DNA of 64,000 nt from Rhodococcus sp. (in: high G+C Gram-positive bacteria) (lineage in GTDB: Bacteria > Actinomycetota > Actinomycetes > Mycobacteriales > Mycobacteriaceae), in assembly GCF_023264675.1 (NCBI RefSeq), contig NZ_JAHFVG010000002.1, positions 124,001-188,000 of the forward strand. Direction: 5' to 3'. Positions 17,774 to 27,000 of this stretch are shown piece by piece (the first letter of the stretch is position 1; each line of letters opens with the position of its first letter). The translations under genes were made by a program, and so were the position numbers. The notes beneath the pieces are model-generated. The model was given only the letters and a program-made list of their open reading frames with translations. It did not search any database and had not been told where the DNA came from.

Positions 17774-18481
17774 ATGGGCAACGGGCGCTACGCCGAGGCA
17801 ATGCTCGCCCTCGGAGCTGTCATGGATCCCGAACTGGATCAGCCGATCACCGATCTGGACTTCGTTCAATCGCTGGCAGTCTCGGACCGCGGTGACATAG
17901 TGCTGCATCTGCGCCTTCCGACGTCGTTCTGTGCTCCGAACTTCGCCTACCTCATGGCGTCGGACTCGAAAGACGTTTTGTTGCAGCTTGACTGGACGAA
18001 CGATGTCACCGTCGAACTCGACGACCACCACGACTCGGCGATCATCAACGCAGGGCTCGCCGCCGATGCTGGTTACCGTGGCACCTTCCGCCACGAGGCG
18101 GAAGAGGATCTGGAGGAACTTAGGACGATCTTCCATCGAAAGGCGCACGTCGCGGCAATGGAACGGTGCCTCACCGGGCTTCTGCGTCTCGATCCGTCTC
18201 GGGAGATGAAAGAGATGGGACGGGTGGTGCTCGGGGAATTGCCTGCCGACGACACGACTCGGGCACTGCTTCAGCGTCGCCGAACCCTTGGGCTTTCCAC
18301 CGACTCGGACAGTCTCGTCATGGTCGATCACGACGGCAACGACTACGCCGAGATCGACGTTCCGTTGGCACTGCGACGCGCGCGTTCGACGCGCATCTCG
18401 ATCGACGGTAACGCCCACTTCTGCCGGGGTCTGCTGCGCACCCGCTACGACGACCCGGACCGCACGACCGTCAACGTCTGA
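17774..18481 (+). CDS. DUF59/MIP18-family metal-sulphur cluster assembly protein
   Basis: A 235-residue protein whose N-terminal ~95 residues form a DUF59 domain (MLALGAVMDPELDQPITDLDFVQSL, then LHLRLPTSFCAPNFAYLMA with the conserved Cys). Such domains help assemble or insert Fe-S or other metal centres. The C-terminal ~140 residues are not recognised. In monooxygenase operons the same gene lies between the amidohydrolase and the alcohol dehydrogenase, suggesting metal-site maturation. It starts 2 bp after the amidohydrolase stop. Confidence 0.78.
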   Translation: MGNGRYAEAMLALGAVMDPELDQPITDLDFVQSLAVSDRGDIVLHLRLPTSFCAPNFAYLMASDSKDVLLQLDWTNDVTVELDDHHDSAIINAGLAADAGYRGTFRHEAEEDLEELRTIFHRKAHVAAMERCLTGLLRLDPSREMKEMGRVVLGELPADDTTRALLQRRRTLGLSTDSDSLVMVDHDGNDYAEIDVPLALRRARSTRISIDGNAHFCRGLLRTRYDDPDRTTVNV

Positions 18482-18505
18482 CACCGACCGAGAGAGAACA
18501 AGATC

Positions 18506-19540
18506 ATGAGCACGATGAGAGCCGTACAGGTCGTGGGCTATCACGACAAACTGCAGATGGCCGAGCTGCCGATTCCCGAGCCGACCGGCCCGTTCGACGT
18601 CGTTGTGAAAATCGGTGGAGCAGGCGTGTGCCGCACCGATCTTCACATCCTCGAAGGACAGTGGGCCGAGAAATCCAATGTCCAACTTCCGTACACGATC
18701 GGTCACGAGAACGCCGGATGGGTGCACGCAGTCGGCTCGGCGGTGACCAACGTGAGCGAAGGCGACAAGGTGATCGTCCATCCGCTCATCACGTGCGGAC
18801 TGTGCCGTGCGTGCCGATCGGGCGACGACGTTCACTGCGAGGTCAACAAGTTTCCCGGCATCGACACGAACGGCGGGTACGCCGAGTACCTGAAGACCTC
18901 GGCGCGTAGCGTCGTCAAGATCGACGACTCTCTCGAACCCGCCGATGTGGCCGCGCTCGCCGACGCAGGGTTGACGGCGTATCACGCCGCCGCCAAAGCG
19001 TCCAAGCATCTGACGCCGCGCGACCGGGTCGTCGTGATCGGAGCAGGTGGTCTGGGCCACATCGGAATTCAGGTGTTGAAGTCGCTGACCGCGGCGGAAA
19101 TCGTCGTCGTCGATCGCAACGCAGCGGCGGTCGAACTCGCCAAGTCGATCGGTGCCGACCACGGCATCGTCGCCGACGGCACTCACATCGAGCAGGTTCT
19201 CGATCTGACGAACGGTACCGGAGGAGAAGCCGTCATCGACTTCGTCGGCGAGGGCGGAGCGACGAAGGAAGGTGTCGCGATGCTGCGTCAGGCAGGCAAC
19301 TACTACGTCGTGGGATACGGCGAGAACATCGACGTCCCGACCATCGACATAGTCTCGTCGGAGATCAACATCATCGGCAATCTGGTGGGGTCCTACAACG
19401 ACCTCTGCGACTTGATGGCGCTGGCGGCCAGAGGATCGGTCGTGCTGCACACCGCGAAATACGCTCTCGACGACTTCCAAAGTGCCATCGATGATCTCGA
19501 TGCCGGCGTCATTCGTGGCCGCGCAATTCTGACACCCTGA
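18506..19540 (+). CDS. Zinc-dependent NAD(P)+ alcohol dehydrogenase
   Basis: A 344-residue medium-chain alcohol dehydrogenase. The catalytic zinc site is in GVCRTDLHILEG and IGHENAGWV; structural-zinc cysteines are in CGLCRACRSGDDVHC; the Rossmann motif is VIGAGGLGHIGIQVLK, followed by the acidic VVVDRN that favours NAD. It belongs to the branch found beside propane/butane monooxygenases and probably oxidises a short-chain alcohol. The start at ATG 18506 has an upstream GAGAGAA. It is third in the operon. Confidence 0.87.
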   Translation: MSTMRAVQVVGYHDKLQMAELPIPEPTGPFDVVVKIGGAGVCRTDLHILEGQWAEKSNVQLPYTIGHENAGWVHAVGSAVTNVSEGDKVIVHPLITCGLCRACRSGDDVHCEVNKFPGIDTNGGYAEYLKTSARSVVKIDDSLEPADVAALADAGLTAYHAAAKASKHLTPRDRVVVIGAGGLGHIGIQVLKSLTAAEIVVVDRNAAAVELAKSIGADHGIVADGTHIEQVLDLTNGTGGEAVIDFVGEGGATKEGVAMLRQAGNYYVVGYGENIDVPTIDIVSSEINIIGNLVGSYNDLCDLMALAARGSVVLHTAKYALDDFQSAIDDLDAGVIRGRAILTP

Positions 19541-19550
19541 GGAGGGATCC

Positions 19551-19877
19551 ATGATCTTCATCGTCGTCAAGTTCGAGACGAAGCCCGAGTGGACCGAACG
19601 TTGGCCGGATCACGTGGCAGAGTTCACCGCGAACACCCGCGCCGAGGAAGGGAACCTGTGGTTCGACTGGTCGAGGAGTCTGGAGGATCCGTCGGTCTTC
19701 GTGCTCGTCGAGGCCTTCCGTGATGGCGACGCCGGGGGTGAGCACGTGAACAGTGCACATTTCGCCAAGGCGGTGAAAGAACTTCCACAGGCGCTCGTCT
19801 CGACGCCCAAGATCATCAGCGAGTCGATCGACGCCCCCGGTTGGGGCGAGATGGGAGAGATGACAGTCGGCGGCTGA
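19551..19877 (+). CDS. Antibiotic biosynthesis monooxygenase (ABM) domain protein
   Basis: A 108-residue ferredoxin-like-fold protein of the ABM/YgiN family (IFIVVKFETKPEWTERWPDHVAEFTANTRAEEG, then FDWSRSLEDPSVFVLVEAFRD). Members are cofactor-free quinol monooxygenases or small dimeric stress proteins. AGGAGG precedes the ATG closely. It begins 10 bp after the alcohol dehydrogenase stop and closes the operon; its chemistry here is unknown. Confidence 0.82.
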   Translation: MIFIVVKFETKPEWTERWPDHVAEFTANTRAEEGNLWFDWSRSLEDPSVFVLVEAFRDGDAGGEHVNSAHFAKAVKELPQALVSTPKIISESIDAPGWGEMGEMTVGG

Positions 19878-19887
19878 CGTTCCGCCC

Positions 19888-19939
19888 AGATCGAAGTTGT
19901 GTGCCGATTCGAGCAAATTTCGGTGCACAACATCGATCT
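19888..19939. repeat. Palindromic intergenic element, copy 1 (terminator-like)
   Basis: Twenty-base arms (17 of 20 matching) starting AGATCGAAGTTGTGT and ending ACAACATCGATCT enclose a 12-nt loop. It lies between the convergent ABM and glycosyltransferase genes. The same core recurs at 23997-24060, also between convergent genes, suggesting a dispersed bidirectional terminator or REP-like element. Confidence 0.6.
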
Positions 19940-20077
19940 CGGCGAGCGGGGTCAGCGAGAAGCGAAACGCGCTATACGCGTGACCGAATCCGCGGACGTG
20001 CCCACGAGCCAAGCACACGGCTTCGGTCGACGCCTGATCGAGGGGCGTCGGCTGAGCGGCAACGTCCCCTGTGTGGA

Positions 20078-21277
20078 CTATCGGATGGTCTCGGAGTTCG
20101 CACGCGCGGCAGCGTCGCTGTACAGCGCCATCAGCCGCAGCATCGTGGTGGCGCGCACAGTCCACGAGTGCTTCGACGCGGCCTCTCGACGGGTTGTCGA
20201 GAGCGCCGAGTTCTTCTCGGCAGCAACATGTTCCGACACTTTCTCGGCGAACTCGCGAGGAGACTGGGCGATCGCGACGTGCTCCGAATCGAGCCAGCGG
20301 GTGGCCGGTAGATCTGTCGTGACGACGGCCAGGCCCGATGCCAGATAGTCGAGTGGTTGAGCGGGAAAGCGGGCTCGGTTGAAGGCATCGACGACGAAGG
20401 GGGCGATACCGACAGCCGCCGCCGAGAGGTGCCGATTCGTCGCCGGGCCCGACGGCTCGTCGAGCCAGTGGACGTTGGGACGAGACAGGAACGATTCCAC
20501 TCTGTTCGCGGTCGCCGCGTTGGTGGTGTGCTTGGTACCGGTGGCCACGATGTGGATTCCGGTGAGCGCCACGGCATCGAGAATGTCGTAATCGAGACCC
20601 TCGTCGAGGGGGCCGGAGAGAGCGATCGGCGATGCGGCTGCCTGATCCCGTTGGTGCACGTGCACGTGCACGGTGGGATCGACGATGCACCCCGGCGGCA
20701 CGACGCGCACGGCGTCGATGGTCTTCGAGTACAGGTGAAGACGCAGTGCCAACGTATGTGACACCGCGGCGACGGTATCGGCGGCGCGGCAGTTGCGCTC
20801 CACGGCGGCTCGAACCGCGCGCCGTTTCACTCCGTACTTCGCTGCGCCGCTGACCCAATCGTCGGTGATGTAGTAAAGCTGGTGACCGCCGATGGACTGA
20901 GGGAAACTCCCTGTCGGATCTGCCAGCACCACAGCACTGCTGGTAGCGCCCAGTTCCTCCAACGCTTCGGAGATGGCGACGTCCTGTCGGCGGCGCGCAA
21001 GGTGACGGCTCAGTCTGCGGCTGGGGCAGGCAGGGGAGCTGACGCTCAACCGCGAAAGAGTAGGTGTGATCCGTTCGATTCTCGATCTGTTCGACGGCGC
21101 ATCGACCCCGTCCGTGGCCGGTTCGACCCACAGAACGTGCACGAATTCGGAGATGGCCTCGGCCAGGCGCACGTCGAGGTCGGCGGCGAAATCCATGCTC
21201 TTCCCGGCCAGGTACACGACGGTGCTCATGACGATGCCCGCGCTGTGTAGGGGCTGTGTGTCGTTCGGGCGCGGCAT
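20078..21277 (-). CDS. Glycosyltransferase (GT4-like)
   Basis: A 399-residue protein with the two-lobed GT-B pattern. The N-terminal Rossmann region starts near MSTVVYLAGKSMDF; the central segment AADTVAAVSHTLALRLHLY and VVPPGCIVD is typical of glycosyltransferases, and the nucleotide-sugar lobe is NRARFPAQPLDYLASGLAVVTTDLPA. ATG 21277 has a distant AAGGA; ATG 21229 is an alternative that starts right at the Rossmann strand. It is isolated from the glycan island further right, so its acceptor is unknown. Confidence 0.72.
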   Translation of the reverse strand: MPRPNDTQPLHSAGIVMSTVVYLAGKSMDFAADLDVRLAEAISEFVHVLWVEPATDGVDAPSNRSRIERITPTLSRLSVSSPACPSRRLSRHLARRRQDVAISEALEELGATSSAVVLADPTGSFPQSIGGHQLYYITDDWVSGAAKYGVKRRAVRAAVERNCRAADTVAAVSHTLALRLHLYSKTIDAVRVVPPGCIVDPTVHVHVHQRDQAAASPIALSGPLDEGLDYDILDAVALTGIHIVATGTKHTTNAATANRVESFLSRPNVHWLDEPSGPATNRHLSAAAVGIAPFVVDAFNRARFPAQPLDYLASGLAVVTTDLPATRWLDSEHVAIAQSPREFAEKVSEHVAAEKNSALSTTRREAASKHSWTVRATTMLRLMALYSDAAARANSETIR

Positions 21278-21478
21278 GGCTATAGCTGATCCTTGGATGG
21301 AGGGGGATTCGGGTCAGCCCGAAAACCAACTCCGAGAATAGTACTTCGAACGAAAAAAGTACAAAAGATTGTTATGAGGGATACGACGACGAAGCGGCTG
21401 GATGGGCGCTGTGTTCGATCCCAGGTGACGCGCGACCTTCTGGGAAGTTTTCCGAAGACCCTTACCTGTGATGGCAAG

Positions 21479-21488
21479 TTACTGGTAA
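21479..21488. promoter_or_regulatory. TTACTGGTAA palindrome upstream of diiron oxygenase
   Basis: A perfect TTAC-N2-GTAA inverted repeat 51 bp before the AurF-like start, within a TTACC/GTAAC-rich stretch (21461-21498). It resembles TetR-type operators of lipid and oxygenase genes in this order. The rest of the 261-bp region 21278-21538 shows nothing else I can name. Confidence 0.4.
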
Positions 21489-21538
21489 TCTTCGTAACAG
21501 CTAACCCGACTTCATCGTCGACGAAGGGAATTCGCATC

Positions 21539-22447
21539 ATGAACAGCACACCGACCGGACCCACTGCTCTGCTCGAAGCCGAGGACGTGTCTGCGCGACT
21601 GCTCGATTCTGCTGCGCAGCTCTCCTACGATCCGATGGAGGAGGTGGCGTGGGACGAGGACCTCGACCCGTCGTTGTACGGACTGAACCCGGAATGGAGC
21701 ACGCTGTACGGAACAACGATGTGGAACGAGATGAGCGAGGAGCAGCGCATCCTGCTCACCCGTCACGAGGTCTGCTCGATCATGAGCACCGGAATCTGGT
21801 TCGAGATGATCCTTCAGCAGATGGTTCTGCGTGACCAGTACTGCCAGGACTCCTCGGATTCGGACTTCCAGTTCGCGCTCACCGAGATCGCCGACGAGTG
21901 CCGCCACTCGATCATGTTCGCTCGTGCATGCACCAAGATGGGCATCAAGGCCTACCTGCCGCGCAAGATGTCCCGCGAACTGGGCCGCGGCTTCAAAGCC
22001 CTGGCCTCGGCGGAAGCTGCCTACGGAGGCATTCTCGTCGCCGAAGAGGTTCTCGATGTCATGCAGCGCGATTGGATGCGCGGCGAGAACGTTCTGCCGC
22101 TCGTGCGCACCACCAGCAAGATCCACGTCGTCGAAGAATCGCGCCATATGACCTTCGCCCGCGCTCAGATGCGCGAGCGCATCGAAGGTAAGAGCGCGCC
22201 TCGGCGCAAAGCCAGTGCGCTCGTGGTTGCCATTGCAGCGCGCATCATCGTCTCCAACATGGTGAACAAGGCCGTCTACGTCGCTGCGGGCCTCGATGGT
22301 GACCGCGCGATGAAGGAAGCGAAGAACAACGCGCATCACCACATGATGATGCGTACCAGCAGTGAGCACCTGATGGCGTTTCTGCACGACTGTGGCCTCG
22401 TCACCAAGCCTGCAGAGGTAATCTACAAGCGCCTGCATATGCTGTGA
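21539..22447 (+). CDS. AurF-like diiron oxygenase
   Basis: A 302-residue helical ferritin-like protein of the AurF (p-aminobenzoate N-oxygenase) family. Candidate diiron ligands are in LLTRHEVCSIMSTGIWFE, LTEIADECRHSIMFA (E-x-x-R-H), LVAEEVLDV and HVVEESRHMTFA; the C-terminal NNAHHHMMMRTS is histidine-rich. The longer upstream frame is non-coding in character; ATG 21539 fits the family length. A ferredoxin/reductase gene follows after 57 bp, a likely electron donor. The natural substrate (amine, fatty acyl or other) is unknown. Confidence 0.8.
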   Translation: MNSTPTGPTALLEAEDVSARLLDSAAQLSYDPMEEVAWDEDLDPSLYGLNPEWSTLYGTTMWNEMSEEQRILLTRHEVCSIMSTGIWFEMILQQMVLRDQYCQDSSDSDFQFALTEIADECRHSIMFARACTKMGIKAYLPRKMSRELGRGFKALASAEAAYGGILVAEEVLDVMQRDWMRGENVLPLVRTTSKIHVVEESRHMTFARAQMRERIEGKSAPRRKASALVVAIAARIIVSNMVNKAVYVAAGLDGDRAMKEAKNNAHHHMMMRTSSEHLMAFLHDCGLVTKPAEVIYKRLHML

Positions 22448-22504
22448 GTTCTTTCTCGACCAGCTCGACCTTCTAGGCATCACCACAGACGACGGAGACG
22501 TAAC

Positions 22505-23968
22505 GTGGCCTTCGCCATCACCCAGAACTGCTGCAACGACGCGTCCTGCCTTTCGGTGTGCCCGGTCAACTGCATTCACCCCACACCAGGGGAGCCGGAT
22601 TTCGGTAAAACGGAACTGCTCTACATCGATCCGCGTAGTTGTATCGACTGCGGTGCCTGTGCGGATGCGTGCCCGGTCGACGCGATCACCAGAGTGTCGC
22701 GACTGTCCGACGACCAAGCCGTCTACGCCGATATCAATGCCGACTACTACAAGGACCGCCCAGCGGTGGCCGAGTGGGATGCACCCAAGTTTCCGCCGGC
22801 CACGATCAACACGATGCCGCGGTTCGACGTCGCCATCGTCGGGACGGGTCCGGCTGCGTGCTACACGGCGCAGGCTCTCCTTCGGGTCCCCACCAGCAGA
22901 GTCACTTTCTTCGACAAGCTGGGCGTTCCCGGTGGTCTCGCGCGCTTCGGCGTCGCGCCTGACCACTCGGGCACGAGACGGATCGGCGAGCACTTCCGCA
23001 GCTTGTTCGTACATCCGAGGGTGACGATGAGGTTGGGCGTGGAGATCGGCGCCGACATCTCTCACGAGGAGGCTGCTCGAAGGTTCGATGCCGTCGTCTA
23101 TGCCGTCGGCGCGGACAACGATCGCGCACTGGACATCCCCGGAACCGAGCTGCCCGGATTCATCAGCGCTCGCACACTGGTCGGGTGGTACACCGGGCAT
23201 CCCGACGTGCCTGCCGACGCGGTCGATCTCAACGGGGTTCGCCGGGTCACCATCATCGGAAACGGCAACGTGGCGCTCGACGCCGCTCGAATTCTCACCG
23301 CCGATCCCGACGCTCTCGTGGACACCGAAATCTCGCGTCACGCTCTCGCAGCCCTACGCACGAGCACGGTGACCGAGGTGGTCATCGCGGCTCGCCGAGG
23401 CCCCGAGTTCGCGGCATTCACTCGATCCGAGTGTCAGGCACTCGTCTCGCGGCCTGATGTCATGGTCGCAGTGGCAGGCCCGGAGGGCGTTCTCGCCACC
23501 ATCGACGATCTGCCCTCGACCGCACCTGCATCTGCACTACGCGGTGCACCGACCGTCGACCTCGAAGCACCCGTGACCCAGCGTCGAATAGTGTTTGCGT
23601 TCGGTAGAGCTCCCAAGGCTCTCACCGGCGTGGGTCGCGTCGAGTCGGTCGAATTCAGCGACGGAATCACGGTGCCGACAGACCTTGCGCTTCTTGCGAT
23701 CGGGTATCGAGGAACACCTTCTCCCGGAATGCCTTTCGACGCCGCAGTGGGCGCTATTCGGAACGTCGACGGGCGCGTGACGGACGACGACGGCACTACC
23801 GTGCCGGGCCGCTACGTTGTCGGCTGGGCCAAGCGCGGAGCGACAGGAGGCATCGGGGACAACAAGGTCGATGCCGAGCAGACGGTCGAAGCAGTGCTGA
23901 CCGACATCGCGGCCGCGCCACCAGTGCCCAAGGCGAGATTCCCGCGGCTTCGTAGTCGCTCGAACTGA
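22505..23968 (+). CDS. Ferredoxin-fused ferredoxin-NADP reductase (FprB-type)
   Basis: A 487-residue two-part electron-transfer protein with a GTG start. Residues 1-105 are a seven-iron-type ferredoxin (NCCNDASCLSVCPVNCIHP and CIDCGACADACPVDA). The remainder is an adrenodoxin-reductase-like flavoprotein with FAD motif VAIVGTGPAACYTA, NADP motif TIIGNGNVALDAARIL and the C-terminal GWAKRGATGGIGDNKVDA. It would pass electrons from NADPH to its own clusters and then to an acceptor. The adjacent AurF-like oxygenase is the obvious candidate partner, by inference. Confidence 0.88.
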   Translation: MAFAITQNCCNDASCLSVCPVNCIHPTPGEPDFGKTELLYIDPRSCIDCGACADACPVDAITRVSRLSDDQAVYADINADYYKDRPAVAEWDAPKFPPATINTMPRFDVAIVGTGPAACYTAQALLRVPTSRVTFFDKLGVPGGLARFGVAPDHSGTRRIGEHFRSLFVHPRVTMRLGVEIGADISHEEAARRFDAVVYAVGADNDRALDIPGTELPGFISARTLVGWYTGHPDVPADAVDLNGVRRVTIIGNGNVALDAARILTADPDALVDTEISRHALAALRTSTVTEVVIAARRGPEFAAFTRSECQALVSRPDVMVAVAGPEGVLATIDDLPSTAPASALRGAPTVDLEAPVTQRRIVFAFGRAPKALTGVGRVESVEFSDGITVPTDLALLAIGYRGTPSPGMPFDAAVGAIRNVDGRVTDDDGTTVPGRYVVGWAKRGATGGIGDNKVDAEQTVEAVLTDIAAAPPVPKARFPRLRSRSN

Positions 23969-23996
23969 CCGAGCCACGCGAAAGCACGTCCACACT

Positions 23997-24060
23997 CGTC
24001 GAGATCGAGGTTGTGTACGCAAATCCTTGCGGAATGCGTTACACAACCTCGATCTCGACG
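23997..24060. repeat. Palindromic intergenic element, copy 2 (terminator-like)
   Basis: A 64-bp near-perfect hairpin: arms begin CGTCGAGATCGAGGTTGTG and pair over 25 bp with a single bulged base around a 13-nt loop. It fills the gap between the convergent reductase and carboxylic acid reductase genes and shares the AGATCGA-N-GTTGTGT core with 19888-19939. Confidence 0.68.
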
Positions 24061-24068
24061 GGTCGGGG

Positions 24069-27000
24069 TCAGGCAGGTGTCAGCAGGCCCAATTGCTCCA
24101 GGTCGGTGAGATACTTCTCGATCAACGCACGATCGAGGTGAGGGATGTCGCCGTCGCCCTCGTCGATCACCGCGGCGCGGAAGCCCTCCGCCGGCAGATG
24201 CGCTCCCGCCGCGGGGTATTCGGCTTGTTCGTAGGCATGCAACAGCGGCAGAAGCGATTTGGTTCGCTGCGGCTCGGGTAGGTCGGCTACAGCGGCGGAG
24301 AATCGCGCGAACCACTCGTCGTAGTCGTCGATGCGTTCGATCGTGCGACCCGATTCGATCATCCAGTCGACGAATGTGTCGAGCGAGATACCGTCGTCGT
24401 GCGGGTTGAGCACGTCGTAAGTGGTGTAGCCGGACGTGGACTCGCCACCGAGTGCGGTGATCGCGGCCGCACTGAAATCGGCAGGCAGACCGTCGTAATG
24501 AGCGCGGGGGCGGCCGGCTTCGTCGATCGGAGAATCTGTGTCGGTGCGGTAGAACGACTTCGGGGCGATTCCGGTCGCGGCCACCGACAGGACCAGGCGT
24601 GTGAACACGTCGGGCACGTTCAACTGCCCGGTCCACGTGCTGTGCGCCAGGATCATGTCGGACCTGAACACAGTCACCGGAAGGCCGAGCAGGTCGAATG
24701 CGTTGCGCAGCAGAACCTCACCGGCCCACTTCGATGTGCCGTAGCCGTTGGCATACGACTCGTCGACACTGCGTGTTGCGCTTTCTTTTCGGATGTCTCC
24801 GTTCTCGACGAAGTTCTCGACGCCTGCTGCGACGGCAACGGTGGACAGGTAGGTCACCGGCTTGAGGTGATCGGTTACGGCCAGTCGGACCACTTCGGCG
24901 GTACCGACCACGTTCGGGCCGAACATGTGCTGATAGGGCAGTGCGTGATTGACCAACGCGGCCGGGTGAACGATACGATCGACGCGGGTCGCCAGAGCGC
25001 CCCACGTGTCGGCATCGAGGCCGAGTCGGTTGTCGCCGATGTCGCCTGCAACCACTTCGAGTGCAGCGTCGGCGAGCGTCCGGTATCGGGCGGACAGTTC
25101 GGTGTCACCCGAGTCGAAGGCGGCGTCCAGGCGGGCGCGTGCGTCGGCGGCATCGCGGCCACGGACGAGGCACACCACGGTTCCGCCGACATCGGCCATG
25201 CGCTGCAACCATTCCAAGCACAGGAAACGTCCGAGGTAACCGTTCGCGCCGGTCAGAAGGACTGTCCGCGTGCGTGCGCGGGGAGCATCGGCATCCTGGG
25301 CCGCTTTGAGCGTGTCGGTATCGAGAAATGCGTCGAGGGTGAGGTCCTCGGCGCGGACAGCCGAAGAATTCTTGCCGTGGACCGAGTCGAACGTGACGGT
25401 GTCGGCAGTGGAGCCGAGTCTCGCTTCGATGTATTCGGCAAGCGCACGCAGGTCGGACGACGGCCCCGTGACGACTCCGACCGGAACCTCGACGTCGAAG
25501 ATGTCGCGTAGCAGGTTGGAGAACGTCAAGGCGGACAGCGAATCTCCACCGAGGTCCACGAACCGTGCATCGGGACTCACGTCGGTGCCCGCGCAGCCGA
25601 GCAGAGCGTGCGCCGAGTCTCCGACGGTGTCGAGGATCGGGGCATCGGGACCGCGACGACGTAGTTCACTGAGGCGATCGGTCTGCGATTCTTCGAGATC
25701 CGTGTATCGAGCTTCGAGGATGGAACCGTATTTCTCGACGAGTTTGGGGCGCAACTGCTTCCCGGCTCCGGAGAGCAGACCGTTCTCTTGCGTGAACGGC
25801 GCCTCCTCCAACACGATCTCACGAGGGATCTCGTACGAGTTCAGTCCTTCGTCCCGCGCCAGCGACTGAAGCGACGCCCCGACCTCTCCGGCCGAGGTCA
25901 CTCCCGGTGCCGCGACGACGACCGCCAGGAGAAACGAGCGCTGGCTGTTGCCGTACACGAAGATCTGATCCACGAGATCACTTGTGCCGAACAATGCTTC
26001 GAGGCGGGCAAGGGCGACGAACTCGCCCTGGGCCAGCTTCAGGACGTTCTTGCGTCGATCCACGTAGGTGAGGTGATCCGGGGCGATCTCGGCGACTACA
26101 TCGCCGGTGCGGTAGAACCCGTCGGCGTCGAACATCTCGGCCGTGACGTCGGGACGCTTGTAGTAACCGGGGATGATGGAGGTGGTCTTGAGCAGCAGTT
26201 CACCTCGTGGATGTGGTGTGTCGGTGGAGAAGTATCCGAGTTCCGGAACATCGTCGAGTCGGTAGTCGATCACCGGCGGACGCTTGACGATTCCTTCGCG
26301 TAACACCATTCCGGCTTCCGTCGAGCCGTAGTTGTCCTGCACAGCGACATCGAGCAGTTCGGCCACGAAATTTTTGACTTCCTCGGCAATCGGTGCGGTG
26401 CCGACCACCGCTGCGAGAATCCGCCCACCGAAGGTGACATCGCGGAAGTGGGTGAGAACCTCGCCGCGGACGCTGTCGGGGTCGGCTCCGGTGCTCAGAC
26501 GCTGGTCGATCTCGGCGATCGCCGTGTGCCTGATCATCTCGCAGACGCGTGGTACCAGAAGCGCGAGTGTCGGTCTCGCCAGGGAGAAGTCCTCGAACAA
26601 CGTCGAGAGATCGCTCTTGCCTGCGAAGTTGACCGTTCCGCCTGCGGCGAGCGTCATGAAGACCAACCCGCGTCCGGCAAGGTGACTCATCGGCAGATAG
26701 TCGAGAGTGATGACCGGAAAGCTGGGCGTCGAGTCGGTCGGATCGGTTGCATTCCACGCACCGGTCCACGATCCGGCAACGATTCGCTCGGTGTGAATCG
26801 CGCCCTTCGGCGTGCCGGTGCTTCCCGAGGTGTAGATCAAGGTCGCGAGGCGATCGGGATCTCGAGATTCGACCAGTGGATACGGCGTCCGGGACCGGCC
26901 GCGGGAGATGGTCTCGGACAGTGGTTCGACGACGATGGACAGCGGCGCCGCAGATTCTCTCGCAGCGGTGATGCGCTCGATGTCCAGGTCGCCCCGCCCG

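Noticed and set aside
17768..19570. A 600-codon open frame on the minus strand opposite the DUF59 and alcohol dehydrogenase genes.
   Set aside because: It mirrors genes with strong family motifs on the plus strand; long antisense frames are expected in high-GC DNA and its translation has no recognisable fold.
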